From Aeromonas aquatica (GTDB taxonomy: Bacteria > Pseudomonadota > Gammaproteobacteria > Enterobacterales > Aeromonadaceae), in assembly GCF_000764655.1 (NCBI RefSeq), contig NZ_JRGL01000137.1, forward strand, positions 1-48,619: a stretch of DNA of 48,619 nucleotides, given 5' to 3'. Under the pieces are notes generated by a model, which was not told where the DNA came from, ran no database searches, and saw only the letters and a program-made list of their open reading frames with translations. Made by a program: the position numbers and the translations under genes. Shown here one piece after another: positions 8,395 to 18,167 of the stretch. The number at the start of each line of letters is the position of its first letter. The first letter of the stretch is position 1.

Positions 8395-9786
8395 CTATTT
8401 GTTCGGTTGTGGTAACAAATGATTGTGCCGTTTGGAAACCATGATGATCAGCACCATCACCGGAATGCCGAGCAGGCTGGTGCCAATGAAGAAGCTGCTG
8501 TAGCCAAACTGCTCGACGAAGTGGCCGGAAAAACCCGCAAGCAATTTGGGCAGCAGCAGCATGATGGAGCTGAACAGCGCGTACTGAGTGGCCGAGAAGG
8601 CGACGTTGGTCAGGCTCGACAGATAGGTCACGAAGGCCGCCGTGGCGATCCCCGCGCTGAGGTTGTCCAGCGAGATGATCAGGGTCAGCAGCTCCAGATC
8701 GTGGCCAACCTGGTTGAGCAGGGCGAACAGCAGATTGGTGCTGGCGGTGAGCACGGCGCCGAGAAACAGGATGCGCAGGGTACCGAAGCGCATTACCAAT
8801 ACCCCCCCCAGGGCCGCCCCCACCAGCGTCATGATGACGCCATACACCTTGGTGATGGTGGCCACTTCCGTCTTGCTGAACTGCAAGTCCACATAGAAGC
8901 TGTTGGACATCACCCCCATCACCACATCCGAGATGCGATAGCAGGCGATGAGCCCGAGGATCAGCAGGGCGGAGCCGCCATGGCGGCGGAAGAAATCGGC
9001 AAAGGGACACCAGATCGCCTCATAGGTCCAGGCGCCCAGCCCGGCCAGGGTCTTGGGGCAGCCCCGCTCGAGCAGCAGCGCCTTGCGCTCCATTTGCTGC
9101 TCGTTCTGGCGATGGAGGTCGATATCCGGCTCGTGGCTGAGCAGTGTGGTGATGACGCCGAGGGACATGAGTCCCGCCATCAGCAGGTAGGTGAGCTGCC
9201 AGCCGCGGTAGTTATAACCGCTGTTGCTGCCAAGCCAGGCCGCCAGCGCCAGCGCGCCCGCCCCCGCCATGATCATGGCGAGCCGGTAACCCGTCATGTA
9301 GGAGGCCGCCATGGCCGCCTGCAGCCGCTCCGGTGCCGACTCGATGCGGTAGGCATCGATGACGATGTCCTGGGTGGCGGAGAAGAAGGCCACCAGCAGG
9401 GCGAACAGGGCGAGCTGGGCGAGCTGGGTCTTGGGATCGCAGTAGGCCATGCCCACCAGGGAGAGGGCGACCAGCAGTTGGGAGAGCAGCATCCAGCTGC
9501 GGCGGCGCCCCAGCAGGCGGGAGAGCAGCGGCAGCGGCAGCCGGTCGACCAGCGGCGACCACACCCATTTAAAGCCGTAGGCCAGCGCCACCCAGCTCAT
9601 GTAGCCGATGTCGGTCAGGCTGACATCGGCCTCACGAAGCCAGAAGGAGAGGGTGCCAAACACCAGCAGCAGCGGCAGGCCGGAGGAGAAGCCCATGGCA
9701 AACAGGGTGAGCACTCGCCCCTCCAGATAGACGGCGAGGGCATCTCGCCAACTGGTAAGGCGGCTTGGCGGGCGGAGAGTGTTCAA
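8395..9786 (-). CDS. ampG: AmpG-family muropeptide permease (MFS)
   Basis: 463 residues with about 12 hydrophobic segments. AmpG imports anhydro-muropeptides released by cell-wall turnover and thereby feeds peptidoglycan recycling and AmpC beta-lactamase induction, which matters in Aeromonas. Diagnostic stretches are MGFSSGLPLLLVFGTLSFWLRE, WVALAYGFKWVWSPLVDR, FFSATQDIVIDAYRIE and ASYMTGYRLAMI. The start is a TTG (minus-strand TTGAACACT) with GAGGAG eight bases upstream; no ATG fits better. The close association with yajG and bolA matches the ampG-yajG-bolA cluster of E. coli. The distant AraJ/YbtX-type transporters lack these motifs. Confidence 0.9.
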   Translation of the reverse strand: MNTLRPPSRLTSWRDALAVYLEGRVLTLFAMGFSSGLPLLLVFGTLSFWLREADVSLTDIGYMSWVALAYGFKWVWSPLVDRLPLPLLSRLLGRRRSWMLLSQLLVALSLVGMAYCDPKTQLAQLALFALLVAFFSATQDIVIDAYRIESAPERLQAAMAASYMTGYRLAMIMAGAGALALAAWLGSNSGYNYRGWQLTYLLMAGLMSLGVITTLLSHEPDIDLHRQNEQQMERKALLLERGCPKTLAGLGAWTYEAIWCPFADFFRRHGGSALLILGLIACYRISDVVMGVMSNSFYVDLQFSKTEVATITKVYGVIMTLVGAALGGVLVMRFGTLRILFLGAVLTASTNLLFALLNQVGHDLELLTLIISLDNLSAGIATAAFVTYLSSLTNVAFSATQYALFSSIMLLLPKLLAGFSGHFVEQFGYSSFFIGTSLLGIPVMVLIIMVSKRHNHLLPQPNK

Positions 9787-9871
9787 ATGCCTGACTCCTC
9801 TGGGAAAAGGGGGTCATTTTGTCAGGTTCGCGGGGGATAGCCAAGGCAAGCCGAGTACGGCCATCAGGATT

Positions 9872-10198
9872 TCAGGGGCGTGAGCCGATGCAATGAGGCG
9901 GGCAGGGGCCTTCCGCCGTGAGGAAGCTGGCGCAGGCCATCAGCTGCAAGCGCAGCCAGGCATGGGTGATGAGCTGTTGTTCGTCCCACTGATGCAGGCT
10001 GTGCAGCAGGTGCCAGAAGACGGCCTCCTGTGTGCTGGCCGGTTGCTTGTCGGGGATGTGAGGCAGAGTTTGCCAGTGGGAGAGGAGCTGCCAGCTCATA
10101 TCTTCCAGCTGTCGATAGGGCATTTCCCGCGCCAGAAAGTGGCGAACCGCCCGGGCCAGCGGGATGGCGTGTTGGGCTATGTAGTCGCGATAGATCAC
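9872..10198 (-). CDS. Conserved small protein of unknown function
   Basis: 108 residues, not recognised. The start chosen is a GTG (VIYRDYIAQ) because AAGGAGG lies five bases upstream; an upstream ATG at 10246 would add 16 basic residues with no ribosome-binding site. The protein looks soluble and helical, rich in His, Gln and Trp (SWQLLSHWQ, FWHLLHSLHQWDEQQ), and ends in CPPHCIGSRP. Three cysteines lie in the last 25 residues; a metal site is possible but not shown. It sits between ampG and ppiA on the same strand, with about 115 bases to ppiA. Confidence 0.6.
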   Translation of the reverse strand: MIYRDYIAQHAIPLARAVRHFLAREMPYRQLEDMSWQLLSHWQTLPHIPDKQPASTQEAVFWHLLHSLHQWDEQQLITHAWLRLQLMACASFLTAEGPCPPHCIGSRP

Positions 10199-10313
10199 CG
10201 GAGCCTCCTTCTTTCTCCTCTGGGTCATGCCCCGGAAATGGGGCAAGGCCAGAGTATAGAAAGGGGCGCCGGCGATCTTGGCAGGGATGCGGCGGAATGT
10301 GATCCGAACCCCG

Positions 10314-10865
10314 TTATTTGTCTGCCAGCAACACCACTTTTTTCAGGATGATGGGGCTGGTCGGCACGTCGTTGGCACGCAGGATGGAGCTGTAGCCCGT
10401 CTGTACCTGCGCCAGCTTGTCCAGCACCTCCATGCCCTGCACCACCTGGCCGAATACGGTGTAACCGGCGCCGGCATTGGCGTTGAGATTGTCGTTATCC
10501 ACCAGGTTGAAGTAGAACTGGCGGGTGGCGCTGTCTACCGCCTGGGTGCGCGCCATGGCGATGCTGCCACGTTTGTTGGGCAGGCCGCCCCTGGACTCGT
10601 TCACCACGGGTTCGAAGGTCGGCAGTGGCTGGAATTGTTGATTGTATCCGCCCCCTTGCACCACGAAGTTCTGGATCACGCGGTGGAACAGACTGCCGTC
10701 ATAGCTGCCATCCGCCACGTAACGCAGGAAGTTCTTCACCGTCTGCGGCGCCTGTTTGGGGGCCAGCTCGATCACGATGTTGCCGTGGTTGGTCTCCATC
10801 CTGACCTTGGGGCCAGCGAACGCCAGCGGGGCGATCAGCATGGCCAGTAACCAGAGTTTCTTCAT
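10314..10865 (-). CDS. ppiA: Periplasmic peptidyl-prolyl cis-trans isomerase (cyclophilin A type)
   Basis: 183 residues. Catalyses proline cis-trans isomerisation in exported proteins. A signal peptide MKKLWLLAMLIAPLAFA precedes the cyclophilin fold. Family landmarks are ETNHGNIVIEL, APQTVKNFLRYV, GSLFHRVIQNFVVQGG with the catalytic Arg in FHRV, GSIAMAR and YTVFGQVVQGMEVLDKL. The signal peptide and overall length favour periplasmic PpiA over cytoplasmic PpiB. The GAGGA ribosome-binding site is close to the start. It lies 14 bases downstream of yajG on the same strand, so the two are probably cotranscribed. Confidence 0.93.
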   Translation of the reverse strand: MKKLWLLAMLIAPLAFAGPKVRMETNHGNIVIELAPKQAPQTVKNFLRYVADGSYDGSLFHRVIQNFVVQGGGYNQQFQPLPTFEPVVNESRGGLPNKRGSIAMARTQAVDSATRQFYFNLVDNDNLNANAGAGYTVFGQVVQGMEVLDKLAQVQTGYSSILRANDVPTSPIILKKVVLLADK

Positions 10866-10879
10866 CTATCTGTCCTCGC

Positions 10880-11455
10880 TCAGCTCGTTGGCTGGCCCTT
10901 GAGATAACCGCGCAGCGCCTCGTCTGCCATGATCTGCTGCAATAGACTGCCAAGCTGCTGGTTCAGGGTGGATTCCAGATCGGCCATGCTCGGCTCCCCC
11001 GGTTCTTCCTTGCTGGACGACATGTTGAACTGCTTGGTCAGCTTGTTGCCCTGGAAGTCGGCGATCACCTGCAGGCTGACCCTGGACTTGGTGACGTAGG
11101 TGAAGGTTTTCTCCTCCACGTTGACGGCGGCGGTGGAGATGGCCAGGGTCAGGTTGGTGGTGCCGCTGTTGCCTACTTCCAGCCCCTGGCTGCGCAGGCC
11201 TTCTGCCAGCTTCTCGGCCAGCAGGTTGTTGAGGGGCTGCTCACTGTTGACCAGCACGGCGGCCTTCTCTTTCTTCTTGATGGAGAAGACATAGGCGGCT
11301 TCACGCTTGTCCACCCCTTCCATGGTGATCCTGTTGCCGGAGTAGTACTGCTGGTTGGAGGGGATGACCTGCGGATTGAGCATGGCGGTCTCCGGCCAGT
11401 GAGTGGCACAACCACCCAGCATCAGGGCGGCCAGCAGCAAGAGTGACTTTTTCAT
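10880..11455 (-). CDS. yajG: YajG family lipoprotein
   Basis: 191 residues. N-terminal lipoprotein signal MKKSLLLLAALMLGGCATHWPET with lipobox LGGC, so the mature protein is anchored by Cys16. The rest is soluble; VFSIKKKEKAAVLVNSEQPLNNLLAEKLAEGLRSQGLEV resembles E. coli YajG, whose role is uncharacterised. AAGGAAA precedes the ATG. Position beside ampG and ppiA agrees with the yajG-ampG neighbourhood. No enzymatic motif is visible. Confidence 0.85.
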   Translation of the reverse strand: MKKSLLLLAALMLGGCATHWPETAMLNPQVIPSNQQYYSGNRITMEGVDKREAAYVFSIKKKEKAAVLVNSEQPLNNLLAEKLAEGLRSQGLEVGNSGTTNLTLAISTAAVNVEEKTFTYVTKSRVSLQVIADFQGNKLTKQFNMSSSKEEPGEPSMADLESTLNQQLGSLLQQIMADEALRGYLKGQPTS

Positions 11456-11479
11456 CGTGGGTTTCCTTTAGCTTTATCT

Positions 11480-12619
11480 TTAGCGTTTGATGGCTTTCAA
11501 AATAACGAATTTGCTGTTCGACGCAACCACTTGTGCGTTGGCAAACAAGCGCTTGAGTTTGTTGTGATAGTCCAGATGGCGGTTGCCTACTATCCAGAGT
11601 TCCCCCCCCTGAGGCAACACCCTGTGCGCATCGGTGAACATCTGCCAGGCGATGTGATCCGTGATCGCCTGCAACTGATGGAAGGGGGGGTTGCAGAGGA
11701 TCCGGTCCGCCGTCCCCACCGCCACGTCGTCGAGACAGTTGTTGACCATGAAGTGGGCGCGGGGCAGGGCATCCGGCAGATTGTGCTCGACGTTCAGCTG
11801 CGCCGAGGCGACCGCCATATAGGATTCATCGATGAAGGTCACCTCCACCTCGCTGTCCCGTGCCAGCAGTGCCAGCCCCAGCACGCCGTTGCCACAGCCG
11901 AGGTCTATCACCTTGCGCGCGCTATGGATCGGTAAATTATCCAGCATAAAGCGGGCGCCGATATCCAGGCTGGTGCGGGAGAAGACGTTGGCGTGGTTGT
12001 GGATGAGCATGTCGGTGCCCTCCAGCGGCCAGACCGTCGGGAAGGGGTTGTCCGGCGCCGGGCGCTCGGCCGCGTCGTCAATGATGCAATAAATGAGGCG
12101 CGCCTTCTTCCAGGCGAGCGAGGTTCTGGTCGCTCCCAGGTATTTCTCGAACAGCTTGAGGGTCGAGCTATGGATATCTTTTGCCTTACCGGCGGCCAGG
12201 ATGCGGGTCGCCGGTGTCACCACCTGGCGCAGCGCCAGCAGCTGTTGTTCCAGCAACGCCTGGTATTTGGAGACCTTGATCACCACCAGCGCGGGGGCTG
12301 CGGGCAATGGCGCCAGCGCATCCTGCAGGGAGACCTGTGCGGGATCCAGCTCGTTCTCGATCAGATTGGCCAGGATGGCTCGCTCGCTGATATAGGAGTC
12401 GCTCACACAGATGGGCGCATGAGCGTGCAGGTAGGCGGCCAGGGCGCCGAAGCCATCGTTCATGATGATGACGGGGCCGTCCTGCTCGAGCGGCGCCTCT
12501 GCGAGCTCGTTGATCAGGTACTCGTCCGCCGCATCCCAGGCCTGCAGGGGATCCTGGCTCTGCCGCGGGTAACGATAGAGGGTCAGGCGACAATGGGCCG
12601 TGTCGAGCAGGGTTTGCAT
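11480..12619 (-). CDS. rlmG: 23S rRNA (guanine-N2)-methyltransferase RlmG
   Basis: 379 residues. RlmG methylates G1835 of 23S rRNA using S-adenosylmethionine. It is a two-domain protein: an N-terminal catalytically inert methyltransferase-like half with LQAWDAADEYLI, VIIMNDGFGALAA and SDSYIS, and a C-terminal catalytic half with the SAM motif VIDLGCGNGVLGLALL (near residues 240-255) and active-site RILCNPPFH. The start LQAWDAADEYL pattern distinguishes RlmG from the related RsmC. The gene lies downstream of a 200-bp divergent region shared with bolA. No frameshift or missing motif seen. Confidence 0.92.
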   Translation of the reverse strand: MQTLLDTAHCRLTLYRYPRQSQDPLQAWDAADEYLINELAEAPLEQDGPVIIMNDGFGALAAYLHAHAPICVSDSYISERAILANLIENELDPAQVSLQDALAPLPAAPALVVIKVSKYQALLEQQLLALRQVVTPATRILAAGKAKDIHSSTLKLFEKYLGATRTSLAWKKARLIYCIIDDAAERPAPDNPFPTVWPLEGTDMLIHNHANVFSRTSLDIGARFMLDNLPIHSARKVIDLGCGNGVLGLALLARDSEVEVTFIDESYMAVASAQLNVEHNLPDALPRAHFMVNNCLDDVAVGTADRILCNPPFHQLQAITDHIAWQMFTDAHRVLPQGGELWIVGNRHLDYHNKLKRLFANAQVVASNSKFVILKAIKR

Positions 12620-12822
12620 AAGAGAGAGTCCAACCTGTTGCGAAGAGAGGTGCCCACCGGGTGTTGCCTGGCGGACAGATAAAGTGGCGCTATTCTAGCG
12701 GCGGCAAAGAATTTCACCAGCCTGGTGCACCTCTGAACACCGCCCAATTTCCCACGGGGTTGATGTATCCGGCGCGCAACCCTGGCTACAATGGCCACAT
12801 ATCCATCGAGGGAGTTTTTACC

Positions 12823-13137
12823 GTGAGCATGCAACAACAGATCGAGGCCAAGCTGGCCGCCGCCTTGTCCCCCAGTCACCTTGAGGTGATCAACGAGAGC
12901 TACATGCACAGGGTGGAGCCGGGCTCCGAGAGCCACTTCAAGGTGATAGTGGTGAGTCAGGCATTCGAGGGTCAGCGCCTGCTGGGGCGTCATCGTCAGG
13001 TCAATGGAGTGCTGGCCGAAGAATTGGCTGGGGCTATCCATGCATTGGCGCTGCATACCTATACCGACGCTGAATGGCAGCAACGGGAACAGGCCCCCAA
13101 GACGCCGAGCTGTGTCAGCAAATCCCCCTTCGCCTGA
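12823..13137 (+). CDS. bolA: BolA family transcriptional/iron-sulfur regulator
   Basis: 104 residues. BolA is a morphology and stress regulator that also partners monothiol glutaredoxins. The conserved core is [38 protein letters not shown], with the invariant His in the ESHFKV region, followed by HALALHTYT. Start: GTG at 12823 ([11 protein letters not shown]), with GAGGGAG at 12808-12814 eight bases upstream; the ATG at 12829 would put that site too far away. Divergent from rlmG and near yajG and ampG as in E. coli. The tail after TDAEWQQRE is a variable low-complexity extension. Confidence 0.93.
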   Translation: MSMQQQIEAKLAAALSPSHLEVINESYMHRVEPGSESHFKVIVVSQAFEGQRLLGRHRQVNGVLAEELAGAIHALALHTYTDAEWQQREQAPKTPSCVSKSPFA

Positions 13138-13570
13138 GCTCCTTTACCTTTTAATTACTTAATCCTCGACCAGTTAACAAATTACCTACATTTCCAATTC
13201 CCAGATGCCTGGAAGTTGGAGAGAGCGGGCCTGGATGAGGATTATTTTTTCTAATCAATGGTTTCCTCTCCCTCAAAGTACCCCTATTGGGGTATTTGAG
13301 CGAAAAATCCTTTAAAACCACGGGTTACAACGACGGACCACAAATATTCATTAGAGGTTAATTTTGTGATAGCGCGGGGGTTTTCCCCATTTTGCGTGGC
13401 GACGAACTTGCCGAAGGTGGTAAACTCAAGCGCTTTTGAATGAACCTGTATGTTGCTGATTTGTTTGTTTTCCCGACAATTTGTCGCGACCTTGACGGGC
13501 TCATTCAACAACTCGTCGGGATCTGTTCCCGGCGCCAACCTGTCTTCCCTTAACGGTAGTGCAAGTGAGT
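13138..13570 (+). other. bolA-nqrA intergenic region (nqr leader/promoter)
   Basis: A 433-base gap holding no convincing gene. It contains a strong hairpin: CTCAAA-G-TACCCC (13272-13284) pairs with GGGGTATTTGAG (13289-13300) around a TATT loop, with one bulged G. No T run follows, so it is not a normal terminator. A weaker GGGG-TTTT-CCCC hairpin lies near 13374-13386. I could not pick a confident -35/-10 pair for nqrA. Confidence 0.5.
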
Positions 13571-14914
13571 ATGATTACAATTAAAAGAGGACTGGACATC
13601 CCCGTGCTGGGTGCTCCGGAGCAAGTAATCTACGATGGCCCGGCCATCACCCGTGTTGCTACACTCGGCGAAGAGTTCGTGGGGATGCGTCCTACTATGT
13701 TCGTCAAAGTAGGTGATCGCGTCATTAAAGGTCAGGAGCTCTTCGAAGATAAGAAGAATCCCGGCGTTAAATTCACGGCCCCTGCCACCGGTGTGGTTTC
13801 TGAGATCAACCGTGGTGCCAAGCGTGTTCTGCAATCTGTTGTCATCGACATCGATGGCTCCGACGAGCAGGTAACCTTTGAACACTTTGCGTCTGCCGAG
13901 CTGGCACAGCTCGAGCGCAGCAAGGTGCAGGAGATCCTGGTCGCATCAGGTCAGTGGACCGCATTGCGTACCCGTCCATTCAGCAAGGTGCCGGCCGTGG
14001 GCTCTGCCCCACGTGCCATCTTCGTCACCGCCATGGACACCAACCCGCTGGCTGCCAATGCCGAGCTCATCATCAAGGAACAGGCCCAGGCCTTCCTCGA
14101 TGGCCTGGCCGTGCTGAGCCGCCTGACCGATGGCAGCGTCCACGTCTGCAAGGGTGAAGGCAGTCTGCCGCACTCCAACCTGGCGCAAGTCAAGGAAGCC
14201 GTGTTTGTCGGCCCGCATCCCGCCGGTCTGCCTGGCACCCATATCCACTTCCTGGATCCGGTTGGCAGCAAGAAGGTGCAGTGGCACATCAACTATCAGG
14301 ATGTGATCGCCTACGGCAAGCTGTTCACCACGGGTCAGATCTTCACCGAGAAGGTGATCGCCCTGGCCGGTCCGAACGTGGTCAAGCCACGCCTGCTGCG
14401 CACCCGCATGGGCGCCTGCATCAGCCAGCTGACCAACAACGAGCTGCGCGCGGATGAAAACCGTGTCATCTCCGGTTCCATCCTGAGTGGTGCCAAGGCC
14501 GAAGGGGTCCATGACTACCTGGGTCGTTACCACAATCAGGTGAGCGTGCTGGGCGAAGGCCGTGAGAAAGAGTTCCTGGGTTGGGTCAATCCCAGCGCCG
14601 ACAAGTTCTCCATCACCCGTACCACCCTCTCTCATCTGATGAAGGGCAAACTCATCAACTTCACTACCACCACCAACGGTAGTGATCGCTCCATGGTGCC
14701 TATCGGCAACTATGAGCGCGTGATGCCGCTCGACATCCTGCCGACCCTGCTGCTGCGGGATCTGGTCTCCGGCGACACCGACAGCGCACAGTCGCTCGGC
14801 TGCCTGGAGCTGGATGAGGAAGATCTGGCGCTCTGTACCTTCGTCTGCCCCGGCAAGACAGAGTACGGCCCAGTCTTGCGTGAGTGCCTGGCCAAGATAG
14901 AACTGGAAGGTTAA
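13571..14914 (+). CDS. nqrA: Na+-translocating NADH:quinone reductase subunit A
   Basis: 447 residues. NqrA is a peripheral cytoplasmic subunit of the Na+-pumping NADH:ubiquinone oxidoreductase. Starts [18 protein letters not shown] at 13571, the typical NqrA N-terminus; an in-frame codon four positions earlier is not needed. Landmarks are [40 protein letters not shown], the lipoyl-like fold shared with RnfC, and the C-terminal [18 protein letters not shown]. First gene of nqrABCDEF, followed three bases later by nqrB, whose ribosome-binding site (GGAAGG) lies in the last nqrA codons. Confidence 0.97.
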   Translation: MITIKRGLDIPVLGAPEQVIYDGPAITRVATLGEEFVGMRPTMFVKVGDRVIKGQELFEDKKNPGVKFTAPATGVVSEINRGAKRVLQSVVIDIDGSDEQVTFEHFASAELAQLERSKVQEILVASGQWTALRTRPFSKVPAVGSAPRAIFVTAMDTNPLAANAELIIKEQAQAFLDGLAVLSRLTDGSVHVCKGEGSLPHSNLAQVKEAVFVGPHPAGLPGTHIHFLDPVGSKKVQWHINYQDVIAYGKLFTTGQIFTEKVIALAGPNVVKPRLLRTRMGACISQLTNNELRADENRVISGSILSGAKAEGVHDYLGRYHNQVSVLGEGREKEFLGWVNPSADKFSITRTTLSHLMKGKLINFTTTTNGSDRSMVPIGNYERVMPLDILPTLLLRDLVSGDTDSAQSLGCLELDEEDLALCTFVCPGKTEYGPVLRECLAKIELEG

Positions 14915-14917
14915 GCG

Positions 14918-16147
14918 ATGAGTTTCAAGCAACTTCTTGAAAATTTGGAACATCACTTCGAGCCGGGTGGCAAGTACGCCAAGTACTATGCCCTGTTCGA
15001 GGCGGCGTATACCCTGTTTTATACCCCCGGGTCCGTGACCCGCAATGCTGCCCACGTCCGTGATGCGATCGATCTGAAACGCATGATGATCATGGTGTGG
15101 CTGGCCGTGTTCCCGGCCATGTTCTGGGGCATGTTCAACGTCGGCAACCAGTCCATCGCCGCCATTGCCCATCTGGGCAGCGCGGCCGGTGCCGATACCT
15201 GGCAATACACCATCGCGACCCTGCTGGGTGCCTCGCTGGATCCGGCCGTGGCCGGCATCGGCAGCAAGATGCTGATCGGTGCGGCCCACTTCCTGCCCAT
15301 CTACCTGACCGTGTTCCTGGTCGGTGGCTTCTGGGAAGTGCTGTTCGCCATGGTGCGCAAGCACGAGATCAACGAAGGCTTCTTCGTGACCTCCATCCTG
15401 TTCGCCCTGATAGTGCCGCCCGAGCTGCCCCTGTGGCAAGCCGCGCTCGGCATCACCTTCGGTGTGGTGCTGGCCAAGGAAGTGTTCGGTGGTACCGGCA
15501 AGAACTTCCTGAACCCGGCCCTGGCGGGTCGTGCGTTCCTGTTCTTCGCCTACCCCGGTCAGATCTCCGGCGATGCCGTCTGGGTGGCCGTTGACGGCTA
15601 TTCAGGCGCGACCGCGCTGAGCCAGTGGGCCCAGGGCGGCCAGATGGCGCTGATCAACGGTGCCACCGGCGACGCCATCAGCTGGATGGATGCCTTCCTG
15701 GGGAACCTGCCGGGTTCCATCGGTGAAGTCTCCACCCTGATGATCCTCATAGGTGCGGCCATGATCGTCTACATGCGGATCGCCTCCTGGCGCATCATCG
15801 CCGGTGTGATGATCGGCATGGTGGCCACCTCACTGCTGTTCAACGTCATAGGTTCCGACACCAACCCCATGTTCAACATGCCGTGGCACTGGCATCTGGT
15901 GCTGGGCGGCTTCGCCTTTGGTATGGCTTTCATGGCGACCGATCCGGTCTCCGCCGCCTTTACCAACAAGGGCAAGTGGTGGTACGGCGCCCTCATCGGC
16001 GTCATGGTAGTGCTGATCCGGGTAGTGAACCCCGCGTTCCCGGAAGGCATGATGTTGGCCATTCTGTTTGCTAACCTGTTTGCCCCCTTGTTTGACCATT
16101 TCGTGGCGCAGGCGAACATCAAGCGGAGGATCGCACGTGGCGTTTAA
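14918..16147 (+). CDS. nqrB: Na+-translocating NADH:quinone reductase subunit B
   Basis: 409 residues, about ten membrane helices. NqrB carries covalently bound FMN and is central to Na+ translocation and quinone reduction. The flavin attachment motif SGATAL (in [11 protein letters not shown], near residue 230) supplies the Thr that ApbE esterifies with FMN. The N-terminus [24 protein letters not shown] is typical, and [23 protein letters not shown] and [22 protein letters not shown] are RnfD/NqrB-family segments. The stop overlaps the nqrC start by 11 bases. Confidence 0.97.
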   Translation: MSFKQLLENLEHHFEPGGKYAKYYALFEAAYTLFYTPGSVTRNAAHVRDAIDLKRMMIMVWLAVFPAMFWGMFNVGNQSIAAIAHLGSAAGADTWQYTIATLLGASLDPAVAGIGSKMLIGAAHFLPIYLTVFLVGGFWEVLFAMVRKHEINEGFFVTSILFALIVPPELPLWQAALGITFGVVLAKEVFGGTGKNFLNPALAGRAFLFFAYPGQISGDAVWVAVDGYSGATALSQWAQGGQMALINGATGDAISWMDAFLGNLPGSIGEVSTLMILIGAAMIVYMRIASWRIIAGVMIGMVATSLLFNVIGSDTNPMFNMPWHWHLVLGGFAFGMAFMATDPVSAAFTNKGKWWYGALIGVMVVLIRVVNPAFPEGMMLAILFANLFAPLFDHFVAQANIKRRIARGV

Positions 16148-16925
16148 TAAAGACTCAACCATCGGCACCCTCACCGTGGTGACCGGTCTGTGTCTGGTCT
16201 GTTCCATCGTGGTCTCCGTGGCCGCCGTGGGGCTGCGCCCGGCTCAGCTGGAAAACAGGGCGCTGGACAAGCAAAGCAACATCCTGTCCGTTGCCGGTGT
16301 CGATGTCAGCTCCGTGGCCAAGCGTGATCTGGCCCAGCTGTATGGCAACAAGATTGAAGCGCGCCTGGTCGACCTGACCACAGGTGAGTTCGTTGACGGC
16401 GATGCCGACAACTTCGACACCAAGCTGGCGGCGAAGGATCCGGCCAAGAACATCCGTCTGGCCCCGGCCGACGACAAGGCTGGCCTGCGCCAGATCTCCA
16501 GGCTGGTGCCGGTGTTCTTCGCGAAGGATGCAGAGGGCAAGGTCGACAACATCATACTGCCGGTCTACGGCCAGGGTCTGTGGTCCACCATGTACGCCTT
16601 CGTGGCGGTCGCGGCCGATGGCCAGACCATCAAGGGCATCACCTACTATGACCACGGCGAAACACCGGGTCTGGGCGGCGAGATCGAGAATCCGGCCTGG
16701 CGTGAACTGTTCGTCGGCAAGAAGCTGTTCGATCAAGACGGTCAGCCCGCACTGCGAGTGATCAAGGGGCATGCTCCGGCTGGTTCCGAGCATGACATCG
16801 ATGGCCTGTCCGGCGCGACCCTGACCGGCAATGGCGTACAGCACACGTTTGACTTCTGGATGGGACCCAAGGGCTTTGGTCCTTTCCTGGCCAAGGTTCG
16901 TGCAGGAGAAATCAACAATGGCTGA
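16137..16925 (+). CDS. nqrC: Na+-translocating NADH:quinone reductase subunit C
   Basis: 262 residues. NqrC has one N-terminal membrane helix and a periplasmic domain bearing covalent FMN. The attachment motif SGATLT lies near the C-terminus in [14 protein letters not shown]. The start is a GTG ([12 protein letters not shown]) at 16137 with AGCGGAGG just upstream; the longer frame from 16068 reads back into nqrB and lacks family similarity. Other landmarks are [15 protein letters not shown] and [16 protein letters not shown]. It overlaps nqrB by 11 bases and nqrD by 8, so the operon is tightly coupled. Confidence 0.97.
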   Translation: MAFNKDSTIGTLTVVTGLCLVCSIVVSVAAVGLRPAQLENRALDKQSNILSVAGVDVSSVAKRDLAQLYGNKIEARLVDLTTGEFVDGDADNFDTKLAAKDPAKNIRLAPADDKAGLRQISRLVPVFFAKDAEGKVDNIILPVYGQGLWSTMYAFVAVAADGQTIKGITYYDHGETPGLGGEIENPAWRELFVGKKLFDQDGQPALRVIKGHAPAGSEHDIDGLSGATLTGNGVQHTFDFWMGPKGFGPFLAKVRAGEINNG

Positions 16926-17550
16926 CAAGAGCGAAATGAAAAAATTGCTGTTGACGCCTGTGCTCGGCAACAACCCCATCGCCTTGCAGGTGCTGGGTGT
17001 CTGTTCCGCGCTGGCCGTTACCAGCCAGATGAAGACGGCGTTCGTGATGACGCTGGCCGTTACCGCGGTCACCGCCTTCTCCAACCTGTTCATCTCCCTG
17101 ATCCGCAATCAGATCCCGAACAGCGTGCGGATCATCGCCCAGATGGCGGTGATTGCCTCGCTGGTTATCGTGGTTGACCAGGTGCTCAAGGCCTATGCCT
17201 ATGACATCTCCAAGCAACTGTCGGTGTTCGTGGGCCTGATCATCACCAACTGCATCGTGATGGGTCGTGCCGAAGCCTACGCCATGAAGAGCGCCCCGCT
17301 GCCCTCCTTCCTGGACGGTATCGGCAACGGTCTGGGTTACGGCGCCGTGCTGCTGGTCGTGGCCACCGTGCGTGAAATCCTGGGCTCCGGCACCTGGTTC
17401 GGTATCGAGCTGCTGCCGCTGGTGAACAATGGTGGCTGGTATGTGCCTAACGGCCTGCTGCTGCTGCCGCCGAGTGCATTCTTCATCATTGGTCTGATCA
17501 TCTGGGGCGTTCGCACCAAGGATCCCAAGCAGGTGGAGGCAAAGGATTAA
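16918..17550 (+). CDS. nqrD: Na+-translocating NADH:quinone reductase subunit D
   Basis: 210 residues with six hydrophobic segments. NqrD and NqrE form a pseudo-symmetric membrane pair that binds an iron centre between them. The conserved cysteines are visible in [10 protein letters not shown] and [13 protein letters not shown]. The start is [20 protein letters not shown] at 16918, overlapping nqrC by eight bases. [19 protein letters not shown] is typical of the RnfE/NqrD family; the operon context decides NqrD. Confidence 0.96.
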   Translation: MADKSEMKKLLLTPVLGNNPIALQVLGVCSALAVTSQMKTAFVMTLAVTAVTAFSNLFISLIRNQIPNSVRIIAQMAVIASLVIVVDQVLKAYAYDISKQLSVFVGLIITNCIVMGRAEAYAMKSAPLPSFLDGIGNGLGYGAVLLVVATVREILGSGTWFGIELLPLVNNGGWYVPNGLLLLPPSAFFIIGLIIWGVRTKDPKQVEAKD

Positions 17551-17553
17551 GGT

Positions 17554-18150
17554 ATGGAACACTATCTGAGTCTGTTGATTCGTTCGATCTTCATCGAAAA
17601 CCTGGCGCTCTCCTTCTTCCTGGGGATGTGTACCTTCCTGGCGGTGTCCAAGAAGGTCAAGACGGCCATGGGTCTGGGTATCGCCGTCATTGTGGTACAG
17701 ACCGTGGCCGTGCCGGCCAACAACCTGATCTACAACTACGTCCTGAAAGATGGCGCCCTGGTGTCCGGCCTGGATCTGAGCTTCCTGAGCTTCATCACCT
17801 TCATCGGGGTGATCGCGGCGCTGGTGCAGATCCTGGAGATGGCGCTGGACAAGTATTTCCCTGCGCTCTACAACGCCCTGGGTATCTTCCTGCCGCTCAT
17901 CACCGTGAACTGCGCCATCTTCGGTGGCGTCTCCTTCATGGTGCAGCGTGACTACAACTTCGTGGAGTCTGTGGTCTATGGCGTGGGCTCGGGTGCCGGT
18001 TGGATGCTGGCCATCGTGGCGATGGCAGGGATCCGCGAGAAGATGAAGTACTCCGATGTTCCGGAAGGCCTGCGTGGTCTGGGCATCACCTTCATCACCG
18101 CGGGTCTGATGGCGCTGGGCTTCATGTCCTTCTCTGGTATTTCCCTGTAA
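17554..18150 (+). CDS. nqrE: Na+-translocating NADH:quinone reductase subunit E
   Basis: 198 residues, six membrane helices, homologous to RnfA. Together with NqrD it ligates the intramembrane iron centre; the conserved cysteines are in [11 protein letters not shown] (near residue 26) and [14 protein letters not shown] (near residue 120). The N-terminus [24 protein letters not shown] is standard. It begins three bases after nqrD and is followed by nqrF after 17 bases. Confidence 0.97.
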   Translation: MEHYLSLLIRSIFIENLALSFFLGMCTFLAVSKKVKTAMGLGIAVIVVQTVAVPANNLIYNYVLKDGALVSGLDLSFLSFITFIGVIAALVQILEMALDKYFPALYNALGIFLPLITVNCAIFGGVSFMVQRDYNFVESVVYGVGSGAGWMLAIVAMAGIREKMKYSDVPEGLRGLGITFITAGLMALGFMSFSGISL

Positions 18151-18167
18151 TCGGAAAGGAAATATAG

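Noticed and set aside
8419..9840. 473-codon plus-strand open frame opposite ampG
   Set aside because: His/Gln/Gly-rich shadow; ampG motifs are unambiguous on the minus strand.
13284..13538. 84-codon minus-strand frame upstream of nqrA
   Set aside because: No ribosome-binding site, no family features, and it overlaps the expected nqr promoter region.
13946..15439. Long minus-strand open frame (497 codons) across nqrA/nqrB
   Set aside because: Antisense shadow of GC-rich coding sequence; composition is His/Gly/Gln-rich with no family similarity, and nqrA/nqrB are certain.
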